This document shows, one piece after another, positions 18,104 through 24,684 of a stretch of 34,540 nucleotides of DNA (its first letter is position 1; the number at the start of each line of letters is the position of its first letter). Both the position numbers and the translations under genes were made by a program. Below the pieces are notes generated by a model, which worked only from the letters and a program-made list of their open reading frames with translations, did no database searches and was not told where the DNA came from. Source of the DNA: Burkholderiales bacterium. Its GTDB lineage: Bacteria > Pseudomonadota > Gammaproteobacteria > Burkholderiales > Burkholderiaceae_C. The DNA lies in NCBI GenBank assembly GCA_947448955.1, contig CANFPU010000023.1, positions 1 through 34,540 of the forward strand, in the 5' to 3' direction.

Positions 18104-18322
18104 ATGGAAGACCTGCACAACATCGACCGACGCCTGACCGACCTGGAGGTCAAAGCCTGCTTTACCGAAGACCTGGTCGACACCTTGAACCGGCTGGTGG
18201 CGCGCCAGCAATCACAGATCGACGGGCTGCTGCGCGAGATCAGCCAACTGCGTCAGCAACCAACAGATTCAGACCTCGGCGCATTTCGCAGCCTGCGCGA
18301 CGAGCTGCCACCGCATTACTGA
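18104..18322 (+). CDS. slyX: SlyX family protein
   Basis: A 72-residue acidic coiled-coil protein: MEDLHNIDRRLTDLEVKACFTEDLVDTLNRLVARQQSQIDGL with heptad hydrophobics, then LREISQLRQQ and the conserved C-terminal LRDELPPHY. These are the family hallmarks. The role of SlyX is not established; the name comes from its position next to slyD in enterobacteria. It is short and single-domain, with no membrane segment. Its stop region overlaps the convergent sensor-kinase stop by seven bases (18316-18322). Confidence 0.93.
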   Translation: MEDLHNIDRRLTDLEVKACFTEDLVDTLNRLVARQQSQIDGLLREISQLRQQPTDSDLGAFRSLRDELPPHY

Positions 18323-21300
18323 ACGCTGTCGAACAACTCGGCCTGCGCGGCACGGCACTGCAGCCGTGATTGGCGGCGCAGACGCTGCACCAAGTCAAGC
18401 ACGCGGTCGACTGCGAACGGCTTGGTGACGTAGTCGTCGAAGCCCGCCGCCAGCGCCAGTTCAATGTCGTTGGGCAGCGAGTTGGCCGAGACCGCGACGC
18501 AAGGTGTGCGCGAGAACGCCGGGTCGGCACGCAGGCGCCGCATCAGCTCGGTGCCGTTGAGCACCGGCAGGTTCAAGTCGATCAGCAACAGGTCGGGATG
18601 CAGTTGCCGGGCCAGCGACAGACCAGTGCCGCCATCGACGGCGACCTCCAAGCGAACACCCTCCAGCCGTTTGAGCGCATGGCGCATCACCAACACATTG
18701 AGCCGGTTGTCTTCGACATACAACACCACATAGAGCGGTCCATTCGTATCGACCCATTCGGTCTGTTCCGGCGCGGCCTTGAAAACCTCGATCGCCGAGG
18801 AAGGCTCCGATGCCGTAGCGCCAGAGATCGTGTCGCAAAGGCCTTGCGCCGCGGGCAGCCGCAGCGTGAACACCGAACCCTGGCCGAGCTCGCTGCGCAC
18901 CTGCAGACTGCCACCCATCGCCTCGGTGAGTTCACGGGCCAGCGCCAGGCCCAGCCCGGTGCCCTCCACCTCACCGAGTTCGGCGCCGAGCCGGTTGAAA
19001 GGCTGGTACAGCGCGTCGATCTGGCGCTGCGTCAGCCCCTGCCCGGTGTCGCTGACAGCCAAGCAAACCCAGCCTGCGCCGCGGTTTGATTCATCCGTCG
19101 CCAACCCCGGCTCGTGCGAGATGGCCAGCGACACATGACCGCCAGCGCGGTTGTACTTGATCGCATTGCTCAGCAGGTTGATCAGCACCTGGCGCAATCG
19201 GCGGTGGTCGGCGATCACGCGCCAGCCCAGCGCCTGCCCGACCAAAGACAGCGTGAGCTGGCGTGATGCGGCCATCGGCGTCAGCCACGACAAGCACTCG
19301 GCGGCCAAAGGGCCCACGCTGCTGGGCTCGGCCACCAGACGCAAGCCATCGGCTTGAATCATCGCCAGGTCCAGCACATCGTCGATCATCGATTTCAGAT
19401 GGTCGGCCGCGCCCAGGATCAGGTCGACAGGCTCGGCCAGCGCTGGCGACGCACGCACCTGTTCTTCGAGTGAGAGCAACTGCGAGAAGCCCAGCACCGC
19501 GTTCAGCGGCGTTCGCAACTCGTGGCTGACGCGGGCCAGCAGCTCGCTGCGGTTGCGGTTGGCCGCCGCTTGCTGCGCGCTGGCGGCAGCGGCGGCCTGC
19601 AGGCTGCGGCGCTCGTCAATGTCCTGTGCCGTACCGATCAGCGCGGCGGGCTGGCCATGCTCGTCAAGCGAAAGCGCAGCGCGCACCTCGATCCAGCGCA
19701 CCCGCCCTGGAAAGGGCACCAGTTCGAGCTCCAACACCACGGGTTTGCCGAATGCTTTGACCTGGGCCAGCGCCTCTCGCCACCGATCCCAGCTCTCAGG
19801 CATGAAAAGCTTTCGACGCTCTTCGAAGTTCATGTCCCGCGGGCCGTCGAGCGCGAGACCCATCATCTGCAGCAACACATCCGAGCCTGTCGACTGGCCA
19901 GACTTCAGGTTCACCTCCCAGCTGCCAATCTTGCTGAGCCGATGGGCCTGCAGAAGATCCGCCAAGGCCTTGGTCAGCTGCCTATGGCTGCGCGCCTGTT
20001 CGGCCAGCGTTGCCCGCGCCGAGGTGGCCTCAAGATCGAACTGAACCGACTGCCATTGGGCCAGCGCGCGCTCGTCGCGCAGTGAGCCGAGTCGCAGACT
20101 CAGCGCGAACTGCAGGATCAGCAAGGCAGCGAAATTCGGCACCATCCACAACATGTTCGACAACCCGCCGTCCAGCTGCCAGCCCAGCAACACCAAAACC
20201 TGGGAAAAGTTGCCCGCCTGGACGACCGCGTGGACCACCAGGATCCGGCGCAGGCCGCGGGTCGCATCGCGGCGCAACAGCGCGACACCCGAGAGCCAGA
20301 GCCAAAATGAAAAAGTGCATGCAAAGGCCAAGCACGCTGCCGCGCCGTTGTAGCCGACGAACCAAGCGGGCACCAGCAGCCAAGGCAAGCCCAGCTGAAC
20401 CCGGTACATCAGCCTCGACAGGCGGCTGTCGAACCCGGAGGGCATCAAACTCCGGCAAAACGGGGCTGCCAACGACAGGTACGCGGCCAGGCTGACCAGC
20501 GTCCAGAAATCAGCCATGAGCGGCGCATCGCTTGGTAAAAACTGACTCGCCAGGCCGGCGTAGCCAAAAAACAGCAAGCCTTGGCTCAGCACCAGCAGGC
20601 TGAACCAGCCGAAAAGTGGCTTGCGCAGCACGCAGAACAGCACGAAGTTGAGAAAGCACAGCATCGCGGCCAGGCCGAAGTAGACCCCGAAGCCAACGGA
20701 TCGGTGAGACCGTGAGTGGTTGAAATCGTCAGGCCGCCACAACTTCAGCTTGGCATGCGCGCTGCTGGTGGTCTGGACTCGCAGGTAGAAGGTGCGCGGC
20801 TTGAGATCGGGCAGCTCGAGCTTGAAGACAAAGCCGGCAAAGTCCAATTCGCGGTTGGCGAACGGCAGGCGGTCACCGGTGCGGCGCTCGACATGACCAC
20901 CAGGGACATGACCACCAGTGACAGGCTCAAACAGGCGCAAATCGTCGAGCACCGCCGGTTGCATCTCCAGCCACCAGGGACCGGGCGTTGGCACCTGGAG
21001 CGTGAAGCGAAGCCAGTGCACGTCGCGGGTAAAGCCGCCGTTGAAACCGACGAGGCCCACTGGCAAAAAACGACTGTTGGCAGCCGGCGCGCTGACGCTG
21101 TCAATGGTCTCGGTGCCGGCGGCATCGACCAGCACCGCCAGGTCGGACGGCGCTGGTGCCTGGGCAGACGGTGCCTGGACAGACAGCGGCTTGGCAGACT
21201 GCGGCTGGGCAAACTGCGACTGTGCAAACTGCGGCTGTGCAAACTGCGACTGGGCGAACAGCGACTGGGCGAACAGCGGCAGGCACAACAGCCATGCCAG

Positions 21301-21348
21301 GCCTAGCAAGACCAGCCTTGGCCACCAGCGCGCCCCAGGCTGCTTCAT
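18316..21348 (-). CDS. Hybrid sensor histidine kinase (7TMR-DISM, PAS, HisKA, HATPase, receiver)
   Basis: A 1010-residue membrane sensor. A signal segment (RLVLLGLAWLLCLPLFAQS) is followed by a Gln/Ala-rich repeat (about 29-45) and a periplasmic beta domain of the 7TMR-DISM extracellular type (about 65-205). About seven transmembrane segments follow (218-420), starting SVGFGVYFGLAAMLCFLNFVL. A PAS-like domain (LSKIGSWEVNL, about 471-580) precedes the HisKA domain with phospho-acceptor His609 (VSHELRTPLNAVLGFSQLL). The ATPase has N724/N728 (LINLLSNAIKYN), D767 (DTGQGL) and GTGLGLAL at 796-803. The C-terminal receiver has Glu879/Asp880, phospho-acceptor Asp924 (LLIDLNLPVLNG) and Lys976. No output domain or partner regulator is adjacent, so the downstream target is unknown. 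DISM sensors often bind carbohydrates, but the ligand here is unknown. Confidence 0.95.
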   Translation of the reverse strand: MKQPGARWWPRLVLLGLAWLLCLPLFAQSLFAQSQFAQPQFAQSQFAQPQSAKPLSVQAPSAQAPAPSDLAVLVDAAGTETIDSVSAPAANSRFLPVGLVGFNGGFTRDVHWLRFTLQVPTPGPWWLEMQPAVLDDLRLFEPVTGGHVPGGHVERRTGDRLPFANRELDFAGFVFKLELPDLKPRTFYLRVQTTSSAHAKLKLWRPDDFNHSRSHRSVGFGVYFGLAAMLCFLNFVLFCVLRKPLFGWFSLLVLSQGLLFFGYAGLASQFLPSDAPLMADFWTLVSLAAYLSLAAPFCRSLMPSGFDSRLSRLMYRVQLGLPWLLVPAWFVGYNGAAACLAFACTFSFWLWLSGVALLRRDATRGLRRILVVHAVVQAGNFSQVLVLLGWQLDGGLSNMLWMVPNFAALLILQFALSLRLGSLRDERALAQWQSVQFDLEATSARATLAEQARSHRQLTKALADLLQAHRLSKIGSWEVNLKSGQSTGSDVLLQMMGLALDGPRDMNFEERRKLFMPESWDRWREALAQVKAFGKPVVLELELVPFPGRVRWIEVRAALSLDEHGQPAALIGTAQDIDERRSLQAAAAASAQQAAANRNRSELLARVSHELRTPLNAVLGFSQLLSLEEQVRASPALAEPVDLILGAADHLKSMIDDVLDLAMIQADGLRLVAEPSSVGPLAAECLSWLTPMAASRQLTLSLVGQALGWRVIADHRRLRQVLINLLSNAIKYNRAGGHVSLAISHEPGLATDESNRGAGWVCLAVSDTGQGLTQRQIDALYQPFNRLGAELGEVEGTGLGLALARELTEAMGGSLQVRSELGQGSVFTLRLPAAQGLCDTISGATASEPSSAIEVFKAAPEQTEWVDTNGPLYVVLYVEDNRLNVLVMRHALKRLEGVRLEVAVDGGTGLSLARQLHPDLLLIDLNLPVLNGTELMRRLRADPAFSRTPCVAVSANSLPNDIELALAAGFDDYVTKPFAVDRVLDLVQRLRRQSRLQCRAAQAELFDSVQ
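20890..20919. repeat. Two tandem 15-bp repeats in the kinase sensor domain
   Basis: GACATGACCACCAGG is followed directly by GACATGACCACCAGT. On the minus strand they encode the doubled Gly-Gly-His-Val / Pro-Gly-Gly-His-Val segment (about residues 145-153) in the predicted periplasmic domain. The frame is kept. Confidence 0.85.
21194..21283. repeat. Six tandem 15-bp repeats after the kinase signal peptide
   Basis: Six 15-bp units in a row, for example GCAAACTGCGACTGT, GCAAACTGCGGCTGT, GCAAACTGCGACTGG and GCGAACAGCGACTGG. They encode repeated pentapeptides of the type Gln-Phe-Ala-Gln-Pro/Ser directly after the hydrophobic signal of the sensor kinase. Unit number can change without shifting the frame. 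Confidence 0.92.
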
Positions 21349-21504
21349 GGCGCAGGCCGATCGGGCCGCGGGCTCAGCGCTCGGGCCACGAACAAGGGCG
21401 CGGGGCGCCGGTCGGCTGGCGCTGGAAGATCAGGGGCAAAGCTTCAGCCATTCCGTTTGTGATTCATCATTTTAAATATTTTCCTAAATTCCCGGCCGCT
21501 TTCA

Positions 21505-21519
21505 ACAAAAATATTTTGT
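21505..21519. promoter_or_regulatory. Short AT palindrome
   Basis: ACAAAA-ATA-TTTTGT is a perfect inverted repeat with 6-bp arms. It lies about 60 bases left of the larger palindrome in the same AT-rich island. It could be a regulator half-site pair or simply AT-rich promoter DNA. Confidence 0.35.
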
Positions 21520-21562
21520 AAAGTCGTCAATAAAATAATCAAATAAATCGAAGTAGTTATTT

Positions 21563-21589
21563 AATTGATGAAAATTATTTTCATCAATT
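21563..21589. promoter_or_regulatory. Long AT-rich palindrome, Fur-like 7-1-7 core
   Basis: Perfect 12-bp arms AATTGATGAAAA and TTTTCATCAATT flank a 3-base centre. The central 15 bases (21569-21583, TGAAAATTATTTTCA) fit the Fur 7-1-7 pattern TGATAATNATTATCA with one mismatch in each half. Fur or a Fur-family regulator is the leading guess; other dimeric repressors are possible. No T-tract follows, so it is unlikely to be a terminator. Confidence 0.5.
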
Positions 21590-21667
21590 TAACCATCTAA
21601 CTGCGAATCAAGAGAGATTTTGAGCGGGGGCAGCCGCGGCAGCGACGCCGTCAACGGCGTCCATCGC

Positions 21668-21681
21668 TTGATCCATATCAA
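21668..21681. promoter_or_regulatory. FNR/Anr-type binding site
   Basis: TTGATCCATATCAA matches the FNR/Anr/Dnr consensus TTGAT-N4-ATCAA perfectly, and the symmetry extends one base each side (C/G). Its centre is about 93 bases upstream of the ATG at 21768, a reasonable distance for an oxygen- or NO-responsive activator acting on that gene. The -10 expected 30 bases downstream is not obvious. Confidence 0.65.
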
Positions 21682-21767
21682 GCTATCCGTTGCTGACGCG
21701 TGCCGATCGGCCGCAAGATGTTGGCCAAGGCGCAGGCCAGGCCTGCGGATCCGCATGGAGGATGACG

Positions 21768-22184
21768 ATGGCACTTTCAGAAGACGACCTGAAGCAGATC
21801 TGGGACTTCAACCGCGCGGCCGAGGCCTGCGATGCCGCGGCCGGCCATTTCCGACGCGCCACCGAGTTGGTGCGCCAAGGGGACACCCGAGGGGCTTTCG
21901 GCGAAGGCCGGTCCGCGCGGCAGCTGCTCGAACCGCTACAGCCTGCGGCCCACCGGCCACCGGTCCGCGCCGAGCCCACGCTGGCCGAGCGCATGGTCGC
22001 GAAGGCCAAGGCCATCGCCGACTACCTGAAGTTCCTGGTACCGGCCTTGTTGGTGCTGGGCGCCCTGCTCTACCTGGTGTTGTCGGGGTCCAGCGGCGAC
22101 CTGTCCAAGGGCTATTCCGGCATGACCCCTGAAGAAGCCGCCCGCGCCAGCGCCTATCCGACCAAGAAGTCAGCCCAGCCCTAG
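21768..22184 (+). CDS. Small single-pass membrane protein of unknown function
   Basis: A 138-residue protein I do not recognise. It starts MALSEDDLKQIWDFNRAAEACDAAAGHF, a charged helical N-terminal half that looks cytoplasmic. A Pro-rich turn follows, then a helix (LAERMVAKAKAIADYLK) and one hydrophobic segment (about 88-107, FLVPALLVLGALLYLVL), then a short Ser/Gly-rich tail ending TKKSAQP. GGAGG at 21757-21761 selects ATG 21768 (six-base spacing) over the ATG at 21762. An FNR-type box and a Fur-like palindrome lie upstream. The stop overlaps that of the convergent next gene by four bases. Topology suggests a tail-anchored or single-pass inner-membrane protein. Confidence 0.75.
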   Translation: MALSEDDLKQIWDFNRAAEACDAAAGHFRRATELVRQGDTRGAFGEGRSARQLLEPLQPAAHRPPVRAEPTLAERMVAKAKAIADYLKFLVPALLVLGALLYLVLSGSSGDLSKGYSGMTPEEAARASAYPTKKSAQP

Positions 22185-22597
22185 CGTGGGGCGGAGCCCG
22201 GCAGTGCTGGCGCCAGAATCCCTGGCAGGCCCGACAACTCGTTGGAGACAGTGACCTTGGTCACGAAGTGGCGGGTGTCGCCAAAGCAAGAGGTCGGCAA
22301 ACCCACACGTTCTTCGTAATGCAGGCTGACCCGGCGGCCCATCAGTTTGACGAGCTCCGCAGCGACTTCGTCGTTGGCTGCGGTGAACGCGAACTTCTCG
22401 ACCTGGGCCGCGCCGGGCATCGATACCAGCGCGAGCTCGCCCTCCCAAGTCTTGCAGATCCAACCCTTGTCCGACAGCTTCTGGATCCAGCCCGCGCGCT
22501 CACCCGACGAGTAGCTCCAGTGCAGCACCAGCCAGAAATACGCCGCCACCAGCAAACCCAGCACCAGCACGGCTGGCATGATTCGCTTGAAGATCAT
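22181..22597 (-). CDS. Small membrane-anchored protein of unknown function
   Basis: A 138-residue protein with one N-terminal hydrophobic segment (MIFKRIMPAVLVLGLLVAAYFWLVLHW) acting as anchor or signal. A compact domain follows: SYSSGERAGWIQKLSDKGWICKTWEGELAL, AQVEKFAFTAANDEVAAELVKLMGRRVSLHYEERVGLPTSCFGDTRHFVTKV. The paired Cys and the WxCKTWEGELA motif suggest a conserved family that I remember as hypothetical in Burkholderiales. Its ATG overlaps the TGA of the PaiB-like gene (ATGA), so the two are probably translated together. The domain faces the periplasm if the N-terminus stays in. Confidence 0.8.
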   Translation of the reverse strand: MIFKRIMPAVLVLGLLVAAYFWLVLHWSYSSGERAGWIQKLSDKGWICKTWEGELALVSMPGAAQVEKFAFTAANDEVAAELVKLMGRRVSLHYEERVGLPTSCFGDTRHFVTKVTVSNELSGLPGILAPALPGSAPR

Positions 22598-23232
22598 GAC
22601 GGGACCTGCATGGCACGCGCCAGCGCTGCGTCGGTGTCGACCCCGCTCGACTGCAACACCGACACCACGCCCGCCTGGTCGGCGGCGCTGCGGTTCTGGC
22701 TGAGCTTGTACTTGCCCACCAGCGAGACCAGTGGGATCTCGAGACAGACGATCGCGCGCAACATGCCGGCGATGTAGTCCTCAGGCGCATCGCTCACCGC
22801 CCAGGGTCGGGGCTGGCGCGCTTCGTGGCGCTCGGTCAGCCGGTTGACCAGCGCGTGGGCAGCAGCAGGCTCGAGCAACTGCAGGGGTCCGCGCGCCTGC
22901 ACCATCGCGTAGTTCCAAGTCGGCACCACCTTGCCATGCGCCGCCTTGCTGGGGTAGCCATTGGGCGAGACATAGCCGTTGGCGCCCTGGAACACCACCA
23001 ACGCGGCGGGCTGGCCAGGCCGGGTCGCCAGCTGCCAGACCGGATTGGCGCGCGCCACATGGCAGACCAGGGTGCCACATTCACCCCGATCGGCGTCGAG
23101 CATGAACGGGATCGGGTTGGCCACCGGCGCACCCTCTTCGTCCTGCGTGATCAGCAGTCCCAGAGGATGCTGGCGCAGCAGTTCGTGCAGCACGGCAAGG
23201 CGGGTTTCTTCGAAATGGGCGGGCAGGTACAT
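22594..23232 (-). CDS. PaiB-like FMN-binding protein / negative transcriptional regulator family
   Basis: A 212-residue split-barrel protein of the PaiB family. It opens MYLPAHFEETRLAVLHELLRQHPLGLLIT and holds HVARANPVWQ, VVFQGANGYVSPNGYPSKAAHGKVVPTWNYAMVQARG and the end block KYKLSQNRSAADQAGVV. The conserved PxWNY and Y-V-S-P-x-x-Y segments mark the flavin-like pocket. In Bacillus, PaiB affects sporulation and degradative enzyme genes, and the family is often only predicted to bind FMN. AGGAG six bases upstream fixes the ATG. It is translationally coupled to the following unknown membrane protein, suggesting a shared role. Confidence 0.92.
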   Translation of the reverse strand: MYLPAHFEETRLAVLHELLRQHPLGLLITQDEEGAPVANPIPFMLDADRGECGTLVCHVARANPVWQLATRPGQPAALVVFQGANGYVSPNGYPSKAAHGKVVPTWNYAMVQARGPLQLLEPAAAHALVNRLTERHEARQPRPWAVSDAPEDYIAGMLRAIVCLEIPLVSLVGKYKLSQNRSAADQAGVVSVLQSSGVDTDAALARAMQVPS

Positions 23233-23296
23233 CGCGGGCTCCTGGGGTCGGTGCAAGCCCGAATGGTACGGCGGCCGCACCAACGATCAGAGAGGC

Positions 23297-23770
23297 TCAA
23301 AGAGCATCGATCACCGGTTCGCAGCGCAACGCAGTCCTGACCGAATTGGCGATGAAACAAGCCTCGTGCGCGGCCTCGTGCAGCCGATGGATCTGCGCCG
23401 CGTCAGGCCGGTGATCGCCGCCAAAAGACACCCGCGGCCGCAGCGTGACCAGCGTCATCGCGAGCCGGCCCCGCTCATCGGCAGCGAGCAAGCCGCTGGC
23501 GGCGTCCCGGTAGTCATCGACCAACCAGCCGGCGCGGCAAGCGATGTCCAGGAACCACAGCATGTGGCAGCTCGCAAGCGACGCCACGAAAGCTTCCTCG
23601 GGATCGACCGCCGAAACCTCCGACATCGGCACCGCCACCACTTGCGGCGACGAAGAACCGGCGACCACGGCGCCGCCATCGAAACGCCACTCATGCGCGC
23701 GGCGGTAGCGGCGGTCGGTGAAGCGCTGGCCGTCGCGTTGCCAGACGATCTGCGCGGTGTACTCTGACAT
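23297..23770 (-). CDS. OsmC/Ohr family protein
   Basis: A 157-residue OsmC-family protein, a group of thiol peroxidases that reduce organic hydroperoxides. It begins SEYTAQIVWQRDGQRFTDRRYRRAHEWRFDGG and has VDPEEAFVASLASCHMLWFLDIACRAGW with the first reactive cysteine (SCH). It ends HEAAHEACFIANSVRTAL, with the second cysteine in place of the usual ACPxS loop. Both cysteines needed for the peroxidase cycle are thus present. The start could be ATG 23782 (four residues longer); neither has a clear ribosome site. It lies 64 bases before the PaiB-like gene on the same strand. Confidence 0.9.
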   Translation of the reverse strand: MSEYTAQIVWQRDGQRFTDRRYRRAHEWRFDGGAVVAGSSSPQVVAVPMSEVSAVDPEEAFVASLASCHMLWFLDIACRAGWLVDDYRDAASGLLAADERGRLAMTLVTLRPRVSFGGDHRPDAAQIHRLHEAAHEACFIANSVRTALRCEPVIDAL

Positions 23771-23900
23771 CTGGGGGCTCATGGAGGCTGCACGGATCGA
23801 CAGCCTAACCGGGTTCAGGCCTGCGCTCAGGCAGCTGTGGTCGCTGTGGTACCGGGCTGCGGGCAGAATCGATACCCACCCCAGCCCACTTCGGATCAAC

Positions 23901-24512
23901 ATGCCCTTTGCACGCCGCTTTGCCCCTTGCTGCCTGGCCTTGATGCTGTCGCTGCCCGTCGCGGCGGCAGGACCTGAAGCCCCGGCTACATCGCCGGGAT
24001 CAGCGCCGGGATCAGCGCCAGCCTCGGCGCCAAAATCGAAAACGGCCGCCAAACCGACCCAGGCCGCCACCGGACGCCAGCAGCTGAAGAACGAGGCCGC
24101 AGGCTTGGCGCTGGCCACCGCCACCGCCGAGACCATCAGTGAGGCCCAGCTCGAGATGGCCAGCCGGGTGTTGACCGGGTTCGCCGATTGCGAATTCAAG
24201 CAGCGCATCACCGTGGCCGCCATTGACGGCGCACCGGGCCATTTCAACGTCGGCCACAAAGGGCTTCAGTACCGCATGGTGCCGCAGGAAACCAGTACCG
24301 GCGCCGTGCGACTGGAAGACAAGGCCGCTGGCGTGATGTGGCTGCAAATCCCCGCCAAATCGATGCTGATGAACGTGAAGGTCGGCCAACGCATGGTCGA
24401 CGGCTGCCAGCATGCGACGCAACGGGAGGCGTCGACCGCGGTGGCCAACGCCAGCACAAGCCTGGGCATCGTCGCGCCCGGCGCGGCCAAACCTGCCTCC
24501 GCGGCACCGTGA
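23901..24512 (+). CDS. Exported protein of unknown function
   Basis: A 203-residue protein with a signal peptide (MPFARRFAPCCLALMLSLPV, then AAAGPE). A low-complexity Ser/Ala/Pro/Gly linker (about 27-55) is partly encoded by 12-bp repeats. A folded domain follows: EAQLEMASRVLTGFADCEFKQRITVAAIDGAPGHFNVGHKGLQYRMVPQETSTGAVRLEDKAAGVMWLQIPAKSMLMNVKVGQRMVDGCQH. I cannot name the family; the domain looks like a conserved hypothetical of Burkholderiales. Two cysteines (in ADCEF and DGCQH) could form a disulfide. It lies upstream of acnB on the same strand, but the 172-base structured gap argues for separate transcription. Confidence 0.8.
   Translation: MPFARRFAPCCLALMLSLPVAAAGPEAPATSPGSAPGSAPASAPKSKTAAKPTQAATGRQQLKNEAAGLALATATAETISEAQLEMASRVLTGFADCEFKQRITVAAIDGAPGHFNVGHKGLQYRMVPQETSTGAVRLEDKAAGVMWLQIPAKSMLMNVKVGQRMVDGCQHATQREASTAVANASTSLGIVAPGAAKPASAAP
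23992..24015. repeat. Two tandem 12-bp repeats in a linker
   Basis: CGCCGGGATCAG occurs twice in a row, with a decayed third copy after it. It encodes Ser-Ala-Pro-Gly-type tetrapeptides in the linker after the signal peptide of the unknown exported protein. Confidence 0.85.
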
Positions 24513-24684
24513 TCAGGGCCTGAGCGGCCCACGCCGCCCTCGAACCCTCGAGTGGATGACCTGCAGGTCATCTATAAGACATAAAATATCGGGCTAACCC
24601 GTAGGCGCCCGGCGCAGGCTTGAAAGCCGGCGCCCGATGCCGTCACACCCACCGTCTGTCCAACGCCCCACAGGAGTCATCGAG
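24513..24684. other. acnB leader region
   Basis: This 172-base gap holds, in order: a small hairpin GGGCC-TGAGC-GGCCC (24516-24530) just after the upstream stop, possibly a weak terminator without T-tract; an 18-bp perfect palindrome (24555-24572); an AT-rich stretch with TATAAG and TAAAAT; a short hairpin CGGG-CTAA-CCCG (24590-24601); and the acnB ribosome site CAGGAG (24671-24676). The promoter is probably in the AT-rich stretch 24573-24590. Confidence 0.55.
24555..24580. promoter_or_regulatory. Overlapping palindromes, candidate operator for acnB
   Basis: GATGACCTGCAGGTCATC (24555-24572) is a perfect 18-bp palindrome. Its right arm overlaps a second, imperfect one, GTCATCTATAAGAC (24567-24580), which matches the inverted repeat GTCTTATATAAGAC at 12 of 14 positions. 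I associate the latter motif with GntR-type control of TCA-cycle genes in Burkholderiales, from memory. The pair lies about 105 bases before the acnB ATG. Confidence 0.5.

Larger units (their letters stand above)
21349..21767. other. AT-rich divergent regulatory region
   Basis: This 419-base gap separates the leftward sensor kinase from the rightward small membrane protein. About 21461-21600 is strongly AT-rich (33 G/C out of 140 by hand count) in an otherwise GC-rich window. It holds two AT-rich palindromes (21505-21519 and 21563-21589) and, further right, a perfect FNR/Anr-type box (21668-21681). No ORF of note lies inside. It likely carries promoters for both flanking genes, though I could not fix -10/-35 pairs with confidence. 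Confidence 0.75.

Noticed and set aside
21563-21589. Intrinsic terminator
   Set aside because: The stem is almost entirely A/T and no T-tract follows; an operator is more plausible.
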